From assembly GCF_964340395.1 (NCBI RefSeq), contig NC_135558.1, forward strand, positions 18,000,271-18,064,270: a stretch of DNA of 64,000 nt, given 5' to 3'. Shown one piece after another: positions 24,679 through 36,205 of this stretch. The notes beneath the pieces are model-generated. The model was not told where the DNA came from and searched no databases. It saw only the letters and a program-made list of their open reading frames with translations. Source of the stretch: Glandiceps talaboti. Lineage: Eukaryota > Hemichordata > Enteropneusta > Spengelidae. The translations under genes and the position numbers were made by a program. Numbering within the stretch: the stretch's first letter is position 1; every line of letters starts with the position of its first letter.

Positions 24679-26597
24679 CCGTGTAAGCTTTGTGTACATT
24701 TAATATTGTCTTATATTTGGTTCTAGTGTATTTGAGGTGTAGTGGTACAGGAGTAGCTGAACTCTTAGAACCATACAGTACCGCCATACAGACGTTAGCT
24801 AGTATATCAACTATACATTACATACAAAGTGACCAACAACCACCAATGGGATGCGCTATTGCTACCGTGTCTGATAAATGTGAGGTACATCTCCTTCTCA
24901 AGGTAAGTCACAAAACTAGAAACTCCGTTACCATGGTTACAAGTTTGATGGCCATGGTTTCCGATGTTTCACTCTGTTTTCTAGTGTTTTATCAACTGTG
25001 TATTTTACAGCCACAGTAAAACCTAGGTGTTTGAATGAAGCAAAATTTGAATTATCTTTAGTCTGGATAAACTTTAAGGATAAAAAAAATGCACAATGCT
25101 TTAAAAAAGTTGGGTTCTTTCCTTTGAGGCCCTCACATATCACCTTCAAATAACATAAATTAGAAATATGGAAAACTTTGTAAAAACATGAGAGTGGCAT
25201 TATACAATACAAATGAGGGGGGGAGGGGAGACATATAACACTTGAAGTTTCAGATAGATTTCCATACTCTGTGTCATAATTTGGGTAGGGAAACACACAG
25301 TTAAGTAGGTGAGGGGAGCTTGGGTAGATTTTACCTACTTACCAACTGTAATAAAACTACTGCCAGTAACAGTGATGAAATCTGGTCAAAACTGCCTAGA
25401 TTTCCATTTACCCAGTCTGTTATTTTGCTGGAGAACTCCAGTCATATTACAGTACCAGGTAGTAGTTGGATACCTTGGATAGAATGTACCCACTTACCAC
25501 CCTTAATTAATGTACCCACTTACCACCCTTAATGTACCCACTTACCACCCTTAATGTACCCACTTACCACCCTTAATGTACCCACTTACCACCCTTAATG
25601 TCCCCACTTTCCACCCTTAATGTGTCACCTTACCAGCCTTAATGTACCCACTTACCACCCTTAATGTACCCACTTACCACCCTTAATGTCCCCACTTTCC
25701 ACCCTTAATGTACCCACTTACCACTCTTTATGTCCCCCACTTATCACCCATAGTGTACCCACTTACCACCAGTAATATACCTACTTATCACGCATACTTT
25801 ACCTACTTACCACCCTTTATGTCCCCACTTACCACCCTTAATGTCCCCCACTTACCACCCTTAATGTCCCCACTTACCACCCTTACCAAAAACACTGCCA
25901 TTGATGTGTTAACTTTCTTACAGGGTTTAATTGACATCAGTAAAGAAATCACTAAACTTGAACAGAAGAAAGAGAAACTAGACAGTCAACGGAGTAAACT
26001 TGAGAATGCCACCAAGATTGAAGATTATCAAACCAAAGTTCCAGAAAATATAAGACAAGCAAATGCTGAAAAGGTAATTCTTACTGACACACATAATATA
26101 TTTATTGATTTGTATGGCTTTATAGTTTAGTGGTTATCCAATACTTTAGATGAAGTGTTCTTTGCTCATTGACAAATGTGGTGTGCTGCATTGCAATTAC
26201 TATGCACGCTCTTACCCATCCCAAGTTTCAACCACCATGTTGACGCCAGGCCCCCTCCCTCTAAACAAAGAAAATGTATTTCTTGAGCTTGTGTGACATT
26301 GTGCATATGTTCTCAGTCACTGGCTAGGTTTTCATAGAATGGGACACAGATGCATGAGTGTATGAATCAGAGTATGGGAGTTTTAAACACTTATATTTAC
26401 TTCATTTGCTTCTGCTGTGACCCTTGTTTCAATTTGTGCTAGAGAACATCGTAGACACCTTTTTATAAAATGTCGATTTTTTGAACCAGTGAGAAGTGTT
26501 GTTAACTCAACAATGTTTTTTTCTACAGCTTCTTCAAACAGGGAATGAGATCACCAAACTGACAGAAGCCATTGCCATGCTGAAGGCAGCAGAGTAA
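8849..26597 (+). CDS. VARS1: Valyl-tRNA synthetase, complete (23 exons)
   Basis: Class Ia aminoacyl-tRNA synthetase that activates valine and charges tRNA-Val; it also hydrolyses mischarged Thr-tRNA. All 23 exons join in phase, giving 1106 codons from ATG 8849 or 1062 from ATG 8981, with stop TAA at 26595-26597. Numbered from 8849, the order is: basic leader and Lys-rich linker (1-132), Rossmann half with HLGH (195-198), CP1 editing domain (about 330-590), second Rossmann half with KMSKS (704-708), helical anticodon-binding domain (about 775-1030), C-terminal coiled coil. The human VARS1 N-terminal GST-like domain is absent, so the length resembles yeast VAS1. ATG 8981 has a strong context (A at -3, G at +4) and ATG 8849 a weak one (C at -3, T at +4). 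Exon 18 carries a tandem duplication of its 3' end (see 22608-22796). VARS1 versus VARS2: alignment by eye is clearly to the cytosolic enzyme. Confidence 0.97.
10083..10134. repeat. (CA)n microsatellite, VARS intron 2
   Basis: A pure CA run of about 25 units, followed by CA-rich degenerate sequence to about 10220. Confidence 0.97.
10691..11000 (+). repeat. CTAAGGGG foldback family, copy A
   Basis: The 10691-10810 foldback has arms around GAGTGACCTAAGGGGTCTTGTCAC and an inverted ACC..TTGGTCAC...TTTTCTGGCTAAATGAAG. A tail to about 11000 resembles the tail of copy B, including CTTGGC.TGT.CATG. A more diverged relative follows at about 11020-11150. Confidence 0.65.
11927..12300. repeat. Compound microsatellite (TG)n-(TCTG)n-(ATGT)n-(TCTG)n
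   Basis: An almost pure block in VARS intron 4: (TG)n to about 12000, TCTG to about 12095, ATGT at about 12145-12228, TCTG at about 12230-12290. It generates long spurious ORFs on both strands. Confidence 0.97.
15360..15612 (+). repeat. CTAAGGGG foldback family, copy B
   Basis: The foldback is at 15360-15485 (AGTGACCTAAGGGG paired with CCTTAGGTGATGAGTATTTT). The tail to about 15612 contains TTTTGACTCTTATTT and CAACTTGGCCTGTACATGG. It has the same orientation as copy A, in VARS intron 8. Confidence 0.7.
15975..16500 (-). mobile_element. LINE 3' fragment with (TTCTGA)n tail in VARS intron 9
   Basis: Read on the minus strand, 16309-16127 encodes [15 protein letters not shown], then [20 protein letters not shown] and VPSTISVLN. 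This is the recognisable C-terminal segment of CR1/L2/Rex1-like ORF2 proteins. Upstream (16500-16310) are the degraded blocks [13 protein letters not shown] with stops. Downstream, the 3' end reads TTTCCCCTAGTGGGATGAAT followed by TTCTGA repeats, a typical microsatellite LINE tail. Confidence 0.8.
16725..16850 (+). repeat. Dispersed repeat pair with 6325-6445
   Basis: Second copy of the small family seen at 6325-6445, with co-linear blocks (CCCAGGTTCT, TTATCCTATCAGTGGAG, TTTCTATAACT). It lies in VARS intron 9, upstream of exon 10. Confidence 0.5.
19549..19765. repeat. Degenerate about 85-bp tandem repeat x3 in VARS intron 13
   Basis: Three units share ACTTGATGTCCAT.TGTAAACAGTT and TTGAGTTAACT. 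They are moderately diverged and non-coding. Confidence 0.7.
21455..21606. repeat. (GAT)n/(GGT)n triplet array in VARS intron 16
   Basis: About 17 GAT units, then mixed GGT and GAT units, on the sense strand of the intron 52 bases before exon 17. The G-rich part could form quadruplex structures in pre-mRNA. Confidence 0.95.
22608..22796 (+). repeat. 63-bp tandem triplication over VARS exon 18 / donor
   Basis: Three head-to-tail copies with a period of exactly 63 bp. Copy 1 spans the last 52 bases of exon 18 plus the first bases of the intron, copy 2 is 22671-22733, and copy 3 is near-complete at 22734-22796. Each copy repeats the coding segment ([17 protein letters not shown]) followed by a GTAAGA donor, at 22660, 22723 and 22786. 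Because 63 is 21 codons, all three donors are in the same phase. The copies are identical over essentially their full length. Confidence 0.95.
25480..25895. repeat. 22-bp minisatellite in VARS intron 21
   Basis: About 18-19 units of TAATGTACCCACTTACCACC plus CT, becoming degenerate towards the 3' end. The array stops about 30 bases before the exon 22 acceptor. Confidence 0.92.
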
Positions 26598-26927
26598 ACT
26601 GATGCCAATCACCATGGTAACAAATGAACTTTGACCTTAGCCAGGATTAGCATCTCCAGTACTGTTGAACAACAAGATGGCATTGGGTAGCATGAAATGG
26701 TGAACAGCATAATTTATGTACATATAATTGATATGTACTGATTTTGTAATTTAGTATTCAGACAATAATACAGTAATTCATTGGGTAGAAAGTATTACTA
26801 CCAAAATTAAGAGCAGAGACTTTAGGTGGCATAATTTTGTTGTTGAAATTTTTTGTTACAAGTTACATGACACCAATAACACGCACACACATGAAATGTT
26901 ACATTTTATTTATAAACTGTGAACACA

Positions 26928-26933
26928 AATAAA
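26928..26933 (+). promoter_or_regulatory. VARS polyadenylation signal AATAAA
   Basis: This AATAAA lies 331 bases after the VARS stop, in sequence that is AT-rich and lacks further exons. It is the nearest canonical signal, so the 3' UTR would be about 350 bases. A second AATAAA near 28965 is too far to be the main site. Confidence 0.5.
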
Positions 26934-29094
26934 CAGTTTTGTGTGCGAATCTTCCTTGTTTCATCTGACAGTGATGTTGTTTTGTGTTCACAGTCAGATA
27001 AAATGTATCATTTTATATTCATACATGCCATCAGTGTCTGTGTTTGGTTGTGTAATTTGTAACAAAAACTTGTGTCTCATAAAAACATTGTGCTGCCTAA
27101 TTGAAACCCTATACTCTCTTAATTTTGGTAGTAAAACAAGTTTAGAGTTCTTCCACATGTTCATGCTAAACCAGAACTATATCCGTACCCTTGCTGTATT
27201 GTCGCACAATAATATAATTTTAATCAATGAATTTTACACCAAGGTAAATGAATTTATAAAGATAAAACAAACGTAATGCAAACAGACTTGAATTACTTGA
27301 ATCTATCGATTAATCTGCATTTTATTCTAGATAATATTCCATCAACTGTAAAAAGTACATTATGGAATGTATCCTGTTTGCAGTGTATTAAAGAATTAAA
27401 GGAATAATTATATAGATTTGTTCCTCGAGTTCAGATGAAAGAAAATGCTGTTTTCCAACTCTTGAGTCTTGAAGATTACCATGATTATCAGGGTGTTTTG
27501 ATTTGATTTTTTTAATTCTATACAAACCTTTGAAGATACAGGACTGGTGTAATCTTTTGTGTATGGAGTACGCCCTCACATGACCAAAAAATGCCATTCT
27601 CTTGCAACTTATTGACCAATCAGAAAGGTACTTTTATACCGACCACTTTGGAGAAGTCACATCTTCACATACTTTGAAACCTATGTTATGACTCACCATG
27701 TGTGACATTGGTGCTGGGTAATGCTACATATAGAAAAGTAGTTTTAGTGTCTTGAAATATTTGTATACGGAAAAAGAATTGAATTACAACCGTTGAAAAA
27801 ACCAAGATGAAGTAATACATTCTAAGTAAAATGAGTTGTTTTAGTATAATTAATGTGAGATGTCATGACTTCTACTATCTAGATACAGTTATCACAAGTA
27901 TGTAAATCAGATGTCCATGGACCCTTAAATCGAATAACGTACTTCAAATAACATTTTGATCTTGATGCCAGTTTTTACTGTACTCAAGTTTTGATAAGTA
28001 ATGTGAAAATTTGTTTAAGTTAATGATTAAAAAATGAAAGCCATCCAAGTTTACTGTCCAATACAGACACCCCTGTTATTTAGTATTTAGAAGGATTCTT
28101 ACCTAGCTAAGAAAATGGAGCATACTATAATTTCACAAGATTGGGGGTGGAAGGGGTGTTGTATCCCCTGACCATACAACCCAATTTATATCAAGTAAAT
28201 CTTGTTAGATTTCCTCTTCCAAACTTTGAGTGTAAAAAAAAGTGTTATAATGTCTAGCTGTTTCAGACAATAGACCATTCTAGACTGCAAACAGGAAATT
28301 AAGAATACAGCACCTTCTCTTATTAAGAGCTTTGTCCCTTGATATTTTGTAGAAGTGTAAATCATGGATGTTTTTCGTATTGTTCAGACATTGAGGAAAG
28401 CAGCAGTGCTCTATGATTAACTGAGTAACCTATACCATGTATACCCCCAAGGCAAACAGACAGGAAGTAGAGTGCCACCATGGCAAATTTCAGAAAGGCC
28501 AATTTAAACAGATATCATTCCACTTTTTTCAGTCTATAGTCTATCCCTGTTGTTTCTAGAGGAGAGATTAATCCATTTTATGGCAAACAGGGGTGGCAGG
28601 GTGAGATGATACAAGGTGAACTAGTTGTATCCTCCAAGTATTGATACTTCCATAGCTACCACAATTTAACTCATTTTGTCTAAAAATTGACCACAAATGG
28701 ATGGTCACTGTGACATTCAAAGATTTGAAAAAGAAAGCACACGTTTATGATTTATTTATGCACTATGCACTATTAGTAATCATCAGGTGTAGAATACAAT
28801 CTGACACCTCCCCTCCCTATGCATCACTTGTTGAGCAGTACCCCCCATATAGAAGTGGAATAATCAGGATGTTTGGGGTCAGACTCTTTTCTACACCTGA
28901 TCTTACATATATTATTTTGATGCTGTACAATGTTTGTGGACATACATTTTGTGTTCATATTTAAATAAAAGCCAGCATCTCTGTACTTTATTCTGTGGTG
29001 TGTATTTTATAGTGTTGTTGTTTGATGGTAACAGAAAACATAACTCATTACTGAGGGATAATCGAATAATGTCACACAAGGTCCATAAATGAAC

Positions 29095-29490
29095 ATCATT
29101 CATTTAGGGGGGAATGAGCTGGTCTGGCATCAGTGCAATTGGTGAACTTTTCACACTTAGCAAATTTAGAAAACTTTTTTTCATGCTAACTACTGAGAAG
29201 TTAATAAGTTGATTTAATATTTCCTGCCAATGTGCCGAGTACTGGGTTTCCAGTAGTATTTTAATGTGTTTACCATTGTGTTTTTACATTACATCGATCG
29301 TAGTGGTGTGACCACTACAATTTTCATTGTGGTTTATGTTATATATAAATGTGTTGATGTCGCCCTTGTGAACATTCGTTTAAAGGGAGGCAGGAGAGGG
29401 TTTTTACCTAAAGGAATGAAGTTCACTTTTTGAGCTTGTGTGACATTTTGCGATTGTCCCGTAGGTTTACTTACTAGATAGTTTGTCCTC
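29095..29490 (+). repeat. Dispersed repeat, copy 1 of 2 (+ tail fragment)
   Basis: It aligns along its length with 63340-63780 in the same orientation: GGTCTGGCATCA.TGCAATT, ACTGGGTTTCCAGT.AGTATTTTAAT, ATATATAAATGTGT.GATGTC, GTGAACATTC and TTGTGTGACATT. The tail segment TTGAGCTTGTGTGACATT also occurs alone at about 26275-26305. It is a non-coding, unclassified interspersed family. Confidence 0.75.
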
Positions 29491-30959
29491 TCTAAAATTC
29501 ATAACAAATATTTCATCCAGGCTCAATATTTTCTGGAATTTCACAAAAATCCTCGTTCCCCCCCCCCCCCCCTCAAAAAAAAACCCACACCAAACAATGG
29601 AGAGGACACAGTAGGTAAGAATACAATTTTATTCCATATAGCATGATTTGACCTTTGACATAGAATATAGAGTGCAGTTTGTAAAGATAAAATATGAACT
29701 CTAAAAAAGATATAGACTTAGCAGATAAATAAAGAAATATTGGTATGAATCAGTACTACTACGGAAAGCATGCTATCGCTAAACTTAGACATGAACTAGA
29801 AGAAGTATTGTAATTTGTGGCATGTGGTAGACGTGGGTGATAGCAGTGCCTTGGTTTATGTGATATACTCACCCTGTAATCAAGACAGCGTAAACTCTAA
29901 ATGAGTTGAATGTGTGGTGTCCATGTGAAGAAAACTCACTATTATTAAAGCGAGACGCCACCCACTGTGACTGTAACTACATCAACGTTCATTGACGGAT
30001 AGACAATTATACCATTTTGCTTACATCAACACGTTGCGACAGTACTTTTAGTTTGTATCGATCTTAGTTTGCCGATACCTCACTTTCCATAGTAGTAACT
30101 ACTTCTACAAACTAGAAATATATACACTTCAGTCTGTTCATAGAATTATCTGGACTATCAACTTTCTCTCTCATTCAAAGTGTAAACTAATGTAATTTTC
30201 ATGCAAATTATCCAAAGATGTAAATGTCGTTTTTTTTTTGTTCTTTTCAGTGCAAGTACAACTTGACAATAGTTGTAACTATGCCAACAATATTGCACCA
30301 CTTAATGCTTTATTTTAAGGACTACCACGTATTATTGGCAAAAAATTAATAGAGTTTCTTAAGGGTGTTTTTTTTTTCTGGGATGTAACATTACAGCTAG
30401 AGTTGTACACACTATATAATATACAAGGTAACAAGATTCGGTTCTAAGTGCACAGTGGATTGAGTGATTTGGAGTGAAATTTAGTAAGTTGGAGATTCGG
30501 TTAAAACTCTTCAAATAATCTAAGATATGTTATGTCAGGGCGCCCTCATGCATCAAGTTAGAGAGAGAAGGATGATGAGACGGAACAACACAACGCATCC
30601 CACAGTTTACAAGAAAACTGGAATTCATGCAAATTGGGGTTTTGGATTCGACTTTTCCCCCTAGCATCACAAGATTAGGAAATCAAAATTCACAATTCCC
30701 CATTCACCTGAATTCTAGGCTAGGTACTGAACAGCAGTCAAATTTGTTCTGCATTCATTTATAATGACTAAATGTTCTTCACAAACTTTAAATTTCTCTG
30801 AGTAGTTCAAGTATTTCACAGTAAATCTACTTCCTAAATATATAGTTCTGGTAGATACATTACTGTAGTTACATTTTCAGAAATAAAACCTTACCTCAGG
30901 TAATCTTTGATTAAGTTGTTTTACTGGTGCTGCATTATTACATGTGTTCATGTATATTA

Positions 30960-31306
30960 TACCATGGACTCGCCAAGTTGAACAAAAAATGTGGAATATA
31001 TACGCTAGTTGTTCTAGACAGCGTGCATGTATGTCATGACAACGCTTGTCTATGTCACTGGTTCTGCTGTGTTCAAAATACGAGTCAAAATGTTCAAAAT
31101 TACCATTATATTCCTTATTTTTCTTTGATATTACTGGCGTTGGTGTAATTACATGTATGTTATTCCACAATATTTTTCTTCATTCAGTCCGAAAATATTC
31201 GTGACCTAAGGGGTTGTCACTACGAGTCGATAGAAAAGTACTGACAAAGACCCCTTAGGTCACTCGCATTTTCCTTGGCTGAACGAAGAATATTGTGGAA
31301 TAACAT
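30960..31306 (-). repeat. CTAAGGGG foldback family, copy C
   Basis: The foldback core at 31165-31306 has near-perfect arms: ATTCCACAATATTTTTCTTC at the left and its inverse at the right, enclosing GTGACCTAAGGGGT and its inverse. It is preceded by the tail region (CGCCAAGTTGAACAAAAAAT to AATACGAGTCAAAATG), in reverse orientation relative to copies A and B. This is the best-preserved copy. Confidence 0.8.
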
Positions 31307-33996
31307 CTATATCTCCTTATCTACTACTAAATCCTTACAGCATGGCTGACCTTTCAACTTTCTATTCTTATGAGCTAATGATTACATGAACTTTAACCCC
31401 GCATGGCAGCCATTTTGCTTTGGTAAATAAACTCAAATTTCAAAATATAAATTTCTGTAGTCAAACAATAATGTGAACACAAATAAATCTTCTGAATACA
31501 GCCAACAAAATCGACAAAATAGCATGTTAATCCGATACTAACGAAAATCTTCTGCTCAAAGTAAAATGCTGAAATATCGAGAAATGACAATTTCTACTCT
31601 GAGTCAAGAAACTGTTGGAAATGACTCCAGAATTGTTGCTTACATCTTGTCAGCATTGTCAGGGGGTGTACTGCAGGGCTAGCATCTCATGTCTCACCTG
31701 AAAACTTCAGATTTGCTTCCAAAAAACCCAGTTTTTTCACGGTGAGTAGAAATTTCATTTGTAACTATGAACCGAGAGTTTGTGAACATTTATATTCACA
31801 CTGAAATCTCCTTCATTTTACATACATGGAGAAATCAGTTTGCATGGTATAATGCTGCAATGCAATGCAGTGACTACAGCAACAATAAGTAGCAGTGGTA
31901 TCAAACACTTGTACATTATGAAAATGTTAACATGACACGTGAAACTTGAGCTTCAAGTTACATAAGTGCTAGAACTACTTCAATCAAAAGCCCCTCGTTA
32001 AATACCCAATTCTCACAAACAAGCATATTTTTTCTGTTGACGCAATGAAAAATAGTTCCTTGTCTTGCACAATACCGAAAGAGATGTGTGATTTTCAGAC
32101 AATAGACTTTCAGCCAATTCCAAGATTTATCTCCCATCTACAGATACAACACCATGTATTCTGTGTATACAGGAAAATTCGCATGCACATATCAGTTGGA
32201 CGGTTGTCACCTGACCGTACCATGAGTTTACCAGTAATAACATCCATCTCTGTCATTGACGGTGTTTTAGTCTTTGTTCTATAAAATCACTCATAACTAA
32301 AGAGTTCAACAAGTCTTTCCACGTTTCCATGATGAAAATGTTAATGTAATACAGACAAGACAACCTCAACAGGACAACATAAGCAATGTCATCGTCTTGG
32401 ACAGATCATCGTGGAACTGGAAATTCAACTATGAAATACCCTTACTGATAACGAAATGAACACTGAATGAAATGGACATAAAGTAATTAATATTCAAACA
32501 ATTCATGGCTATTCTACCAAATAATATTTCAACAGCACACATCAAAAATATTACACAACATTTGTTGAACATTACATGATCCATATTATCAACATAAGCT
32601 GCCAAGAAGAACCAAAATTTTGTATCGTTAATTTTAAAAAAAAGCAAAAAAGCAAACAATATTTCAAAATTTTGAATACCTCTAGAAAATAAATTAAAAC
32701 ATCATTTTATGTGACAATAACTTCAAAGCATTCAAGTTGCAATTCAAAATTAAAATTTTTCACACTAAACAAAAATAAAGCACGTATTTATGTAAATCTG
32801 TCAGCTGGTAAAATATAAACATGCAGTTGTTCACTATACTGACATCAAGATGATTTTAATTATTTTTAAAATAGCACTGTTACCATAGTAACTATTTCTT
32901 GAGCAATTTATGTACTTTCCGTCAAATTCAAGGGATTATTCATGCATAGTAGTCTGTAATGTATGCTGTGTTAGGGCGCCCTCGCACATTGGCCAAGAGC
33001 AAGGCCAATAGAGGGCGCTCCAACCCAACAAATCTTAGACGGTCTGCTGGAGATAGAGTCAACATATACTATTGCACGAGTTACGTCACATGGCTGGACA
33101 GAAGTGTCAATCACAGTGTTGTAGATTGGGTCTACTGAGACTGTCAGCTTAAAATCTGAGCAAAACAGATTGGCCAGAAACACTTTTCTGTTATTATATA
33201 TATATACATAATATATAATATATAATAATATATAATATATATATTATTAGTAGTTCGAATTTTGATCTCTTGTGTAGATAATTAACGTATGTGGCCCTAT
33301 ATTCCCTCTAAGATCAAACACACACAAAGTAACTATACCTTAACCAAACCAAACAACTGCTGGGCGGCAGAAACATTTACCACACAAAAACTGATAAGGT
33401 ACAACGGTAGATTGGTATAGGGTAACTATAGAAACAGATAAAATGTTTAATATTGGCTTGCAATTATCACTGCATATAATAATAACTGACACGACAGTTT
33501 TTGAGATTTGAATAGAAAAACATATCCTGATTAAAATATCACACAAAGTATCCGAACTAAAATATTTCAGTAAAAAAAAGTCTGAGAATCAAATGAGCAT
33601 TTGTCTAAGATAAACACGATTTGTTTGTTTGTCTTTTGATCAAATAAATTTGACAAGTGTCATTATTACAATAATTTAAGTTAAAGTTCTTGAAAAAAAC
33701 CTGCCAAGGTGCAAAACTACTGCCCAAAGATTTGATTTTTCTTGTACTCATTTACTACTGATAACTATTATAGTGAATAATCTTGTAAATATTTACCCCT
33801 TTAAAACCCAACTTATGAATAATAGTTGACATAAAATTGGAAGAGGGGTGCAAAATATAAAATTACAGTATTTTAAATAGTGTGAAAATCTTTGACATTT
33901 TAACTTTTCTGACTTGGCTTCTCACTGTTTGTTACCTTTTACTGACAGGTCAAATAAGGTCACACTTCAATTTTCCTTTTCTCAGATTACTTTAAC

Positions 33997-34440
33997 TCTG
34001 GGGTGCATTCAATTATGCATCCCTGGGGAGCCTCAGACCAGGGTAACTGATGTCACTTGGGCACCTCGGGTCGTGTGTAAATCGAACATATTTTATTGGT
34101 ACCCCTGGGAGCCTATAATTAAATCCGTGATTCACGATAAATAATTTGGTCCTTCTTTCCAAAATATTTTAGACAATTTGAAGTGAAAAATTATTTCCTC
34201 ACTAAATGTGGAAAGATATCCTCAAAATACGGTATAATTTTTTTGGAATTGATAACAATAACCAGTCACATGTCGCGTCGTCCCCATCTTGGGTCAAGTC
34301 AGGTCGTCAGGTCAATCCCCAAGCTGCCCCTGCTCCATGAGGAAAGTGGACTTGGGGAGTCATGTAGTAATTGAATGCAACTTGGGGCAACTTTAGGTAC
34401 CTCAAGGCACCCAGGGTTGCATAATCGAATGCACCCCAGA
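33997..34440. mobile_element. 444-bp inverted-repeat element
   Basis: The termini TCTGGGGTGCATTC (33997 on) and GAATGCACCCCAGA (ending 34440) are reverse complements. Imperfect pairing continues inward (ATTATGCATCCCTGGG against CCCAGGGTTGCATAAT). No convincing target duplication was found. This is a non-coding MITE-like element in the convergent intergenic region. Confidence 0.7.
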
Positions 34441-34449
34441 TATTTAAAC

Positions 34450-34745
34450 ATGGCTGTGACCCTTAACCCTGACACTCTTCACATCCGATTCATGAACTTA
34501 TGCTCTGAACTCTGACCACTGACATCACATAGTATCTGAGCCTTGACCTTAAACTCTTGACATCTGACCCTTGACCTTACACATGACAATTGATCTTACA
34601 TTCTTCACATCTGGCCTTTGACCTGTGTGCTTCATATCTGACCTTTATCCTTACACCATTAGCACCTGGTCCTTGACATCCGACACTTGACCTTAGACTC
34701 ATGGAATCTGACCCTTGACCTTACTTTCTTGACATCTGACCCCTA
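34450..34745. repeat. Degenerate TGACCTT-type tandem region
   Basis: About nine diverged units of roughly 30 bp with the form CTTGACCTTA(C/A)A(C/T)TCTT(G/C)ACATCTGACC, just downstream of the ABCA2 3' end. Many units contain TGACCT, the complement of the nuclear-receptor half-site AGGTCA. Confidence 0.7.
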
Positions 34746-35265
34746 ATTTTTTTCAATCAACAGACATTCCACTTCCTAAATAAATACAAAGCACCTTTTG
34801 AATCTTTGTGGCATTGCTTTTGAAATATTGCAAATTGGAAGAAGTCTGTGATAAGTTAACAAAAGTAAGGTTATGACTCAACTATTACCTAATATCTTAG
34901 AAGTTATGTGCACCATTAATTTCTGTGAATTCAGGCAATAAACTCATACACAGAATCTGTACATTGTAGACTTAAAGTCTGACAACCCGGTATCAGAATA
35001 TAGCGCACCATAATTTAAAAGTCTGCTATGCGATCAGTTTTTCCTGAAATTGCAAATTTGATAAAATACACTCTTTAGTGTACTGAGTAAGGACAAAATC
35101 AACTCATTTTAACGAGTCACTTTATACGATAAAAGGTGTATTGAAAGTTGAAATGTCAACTAATTAGTACTGGAGATTAGATAAGTTATCTCCTGGAATA
35201 CATCAACTTGTTCTGGTCTCCAAGGTCTTGTACCGAGATGAGATTGGCTGGTATACAGAGCAATC

Positions 35266-35271
35266 TTTATT
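35266..35271 (-). promoter_or_regulatory. ABCA2 polyadenylation signal, 1 base after stop
   Basis: AATAAA on the minus strand starts one base after the TGA (35273-35275). If used, the 3' UTR would be only about 20-35 bases. A longer 3' UTR using a distal signal cannot be excluded. Confidence 0.5.
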
Positions 35272-35272
35272 T

Positions 35273-36205
35273 TCATACAACTTCCATGTTGAAGGCGAGA
35301 TGACTCTGAAAAATATGATTTGTAGGCAAATTGAGATTGTACAAATGAAGTACTGAATACAGTGTTTGCTGTTTCCTTTTAAGAAAAATTATTTTAAATT
35401 TTTAAAAAAACTTTTGTACCAGGACAGCATTACATGTACATAGTACTGAATATTCATGTATTTATCAGGTGTAAACATGATGTAGTATTCTCTCTTTGTT
35501 TAAATGCACTGTATACAAATTTACATAATGATGTTACAAGTTCAGGTTTGTTTGTTCTCATCAGTCTTATGAACTTCTTAAAATTTGGCTCAGCTATGAA
35601 TTCTATTGGGATGTTTTTTTTCTCTCATCGTCCTGGAAGGAACATAATAAAAAGAAAGTGATATTCATGCTCTACATCACCATTGTCACAAACTTTACAA
35701 ATTCTATTCTATGGGTCAAATAACCAGTATATTGAATATGTCGAACACACTCCACACACACCCACAACCACAACACGCATGCTCACACCATGAAAGTTAG
35801 ACAGTCATAAAGGAACCAAAGAACCAGTTTATCAAATAAACAGAACACACTACACACACCCACAACACACGTGTTCACAGCATGATAGTTAGACAGTCAT
35901 AGTTATATTGTGTTTTGATAGTAAACAGACTTATATGGTGTCGACACCTTCACTGTCATTACACAGTAATACATACATAGCAATGCATACTAAGGGTTAT
36001 TAAAGTGTAGAAAGGCAAAGTCAAAGTTTGGTGAACTCACCTCTAAACCTTCAAATTGCACACTGAGTTCATTTTCATCTTCTTCTTCTAAGTAGTGATC
36101 ACTTAATAAATCCTGAAGTTCTGTTGGAACAGAGTTTGTGGATGATCTAGATGGCACATCATCAGACTGCCCCTCACACTGGAGTTTGGCAAAGTTTATG
36201 AAGAC
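35273..36205 (-). other. ABCA2: ABCA2 C-terminal tail, last 2 exons and stop
   Basis: Exon 36041-36205 opens with VFINFAK, the conserved ABCA C-terminal motif, then [12 protein letters not shown] and an acidic EEEDENE stretch. The last exon, 35273-35305, is only 33 bases: [10 protein letters not shown] and TGA, after acceptor TTTTTCAG. It was chosen because the joined tail parallels the end of human ABCA2 (acidic stretch, then FE...L.FN near the terminus). The final E-V-V could fit a class III PDZ ligand, which is speculative. Confidence 0.8.

Larger units (their letters stand above)
22504..26597 (+). other. VARS1: VARS exons 18-23: anticodon-binding and C-terminal coil
   Basis: Exons 22504-22659, 23416-23622, 24192-24303, 24727-24902, 25924-26073 and 26529-26597. 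For exon 18 the acceptor is the TAG at 22501-22503 rather than the CAG at 22508-22510, because only the former keeps the frame ([11 protein letters not shown]). Conserved blocks are [28 protein letters not shown] and CVTAYPE. The last two exons form a Lys/Glu-rich coiled coil typical of ValRS, ending AMLKAAE. Intron 21 is occupied by a 22-bp minisatellite. Confidence 0.95.
26934..35235. other. Convergent intergenic region without supported gene
   Basis: Between the VARS and ABCA2 3' ends there is no ORF with family resemblance or splice-linked structure. It contains the dispersed repeats at 29095-29490 and 30960-31306, an AT dinucleotide-rich patch (33189-33250), an inverted-repeat element (33997-34440) and a degenerate TGACCTT-type tandem region (34450-34745). 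An 87-codon ORF at 28701-28964 followed by AATAAA is not convincing. Confidence 0.6.

Noticed and set aside
28701-28964. 87-codon plus-strand ORF followed by AATAAA
   Set aside because: No family resemblance and no upstream exons. The composition looks like random AT-rich DNA.
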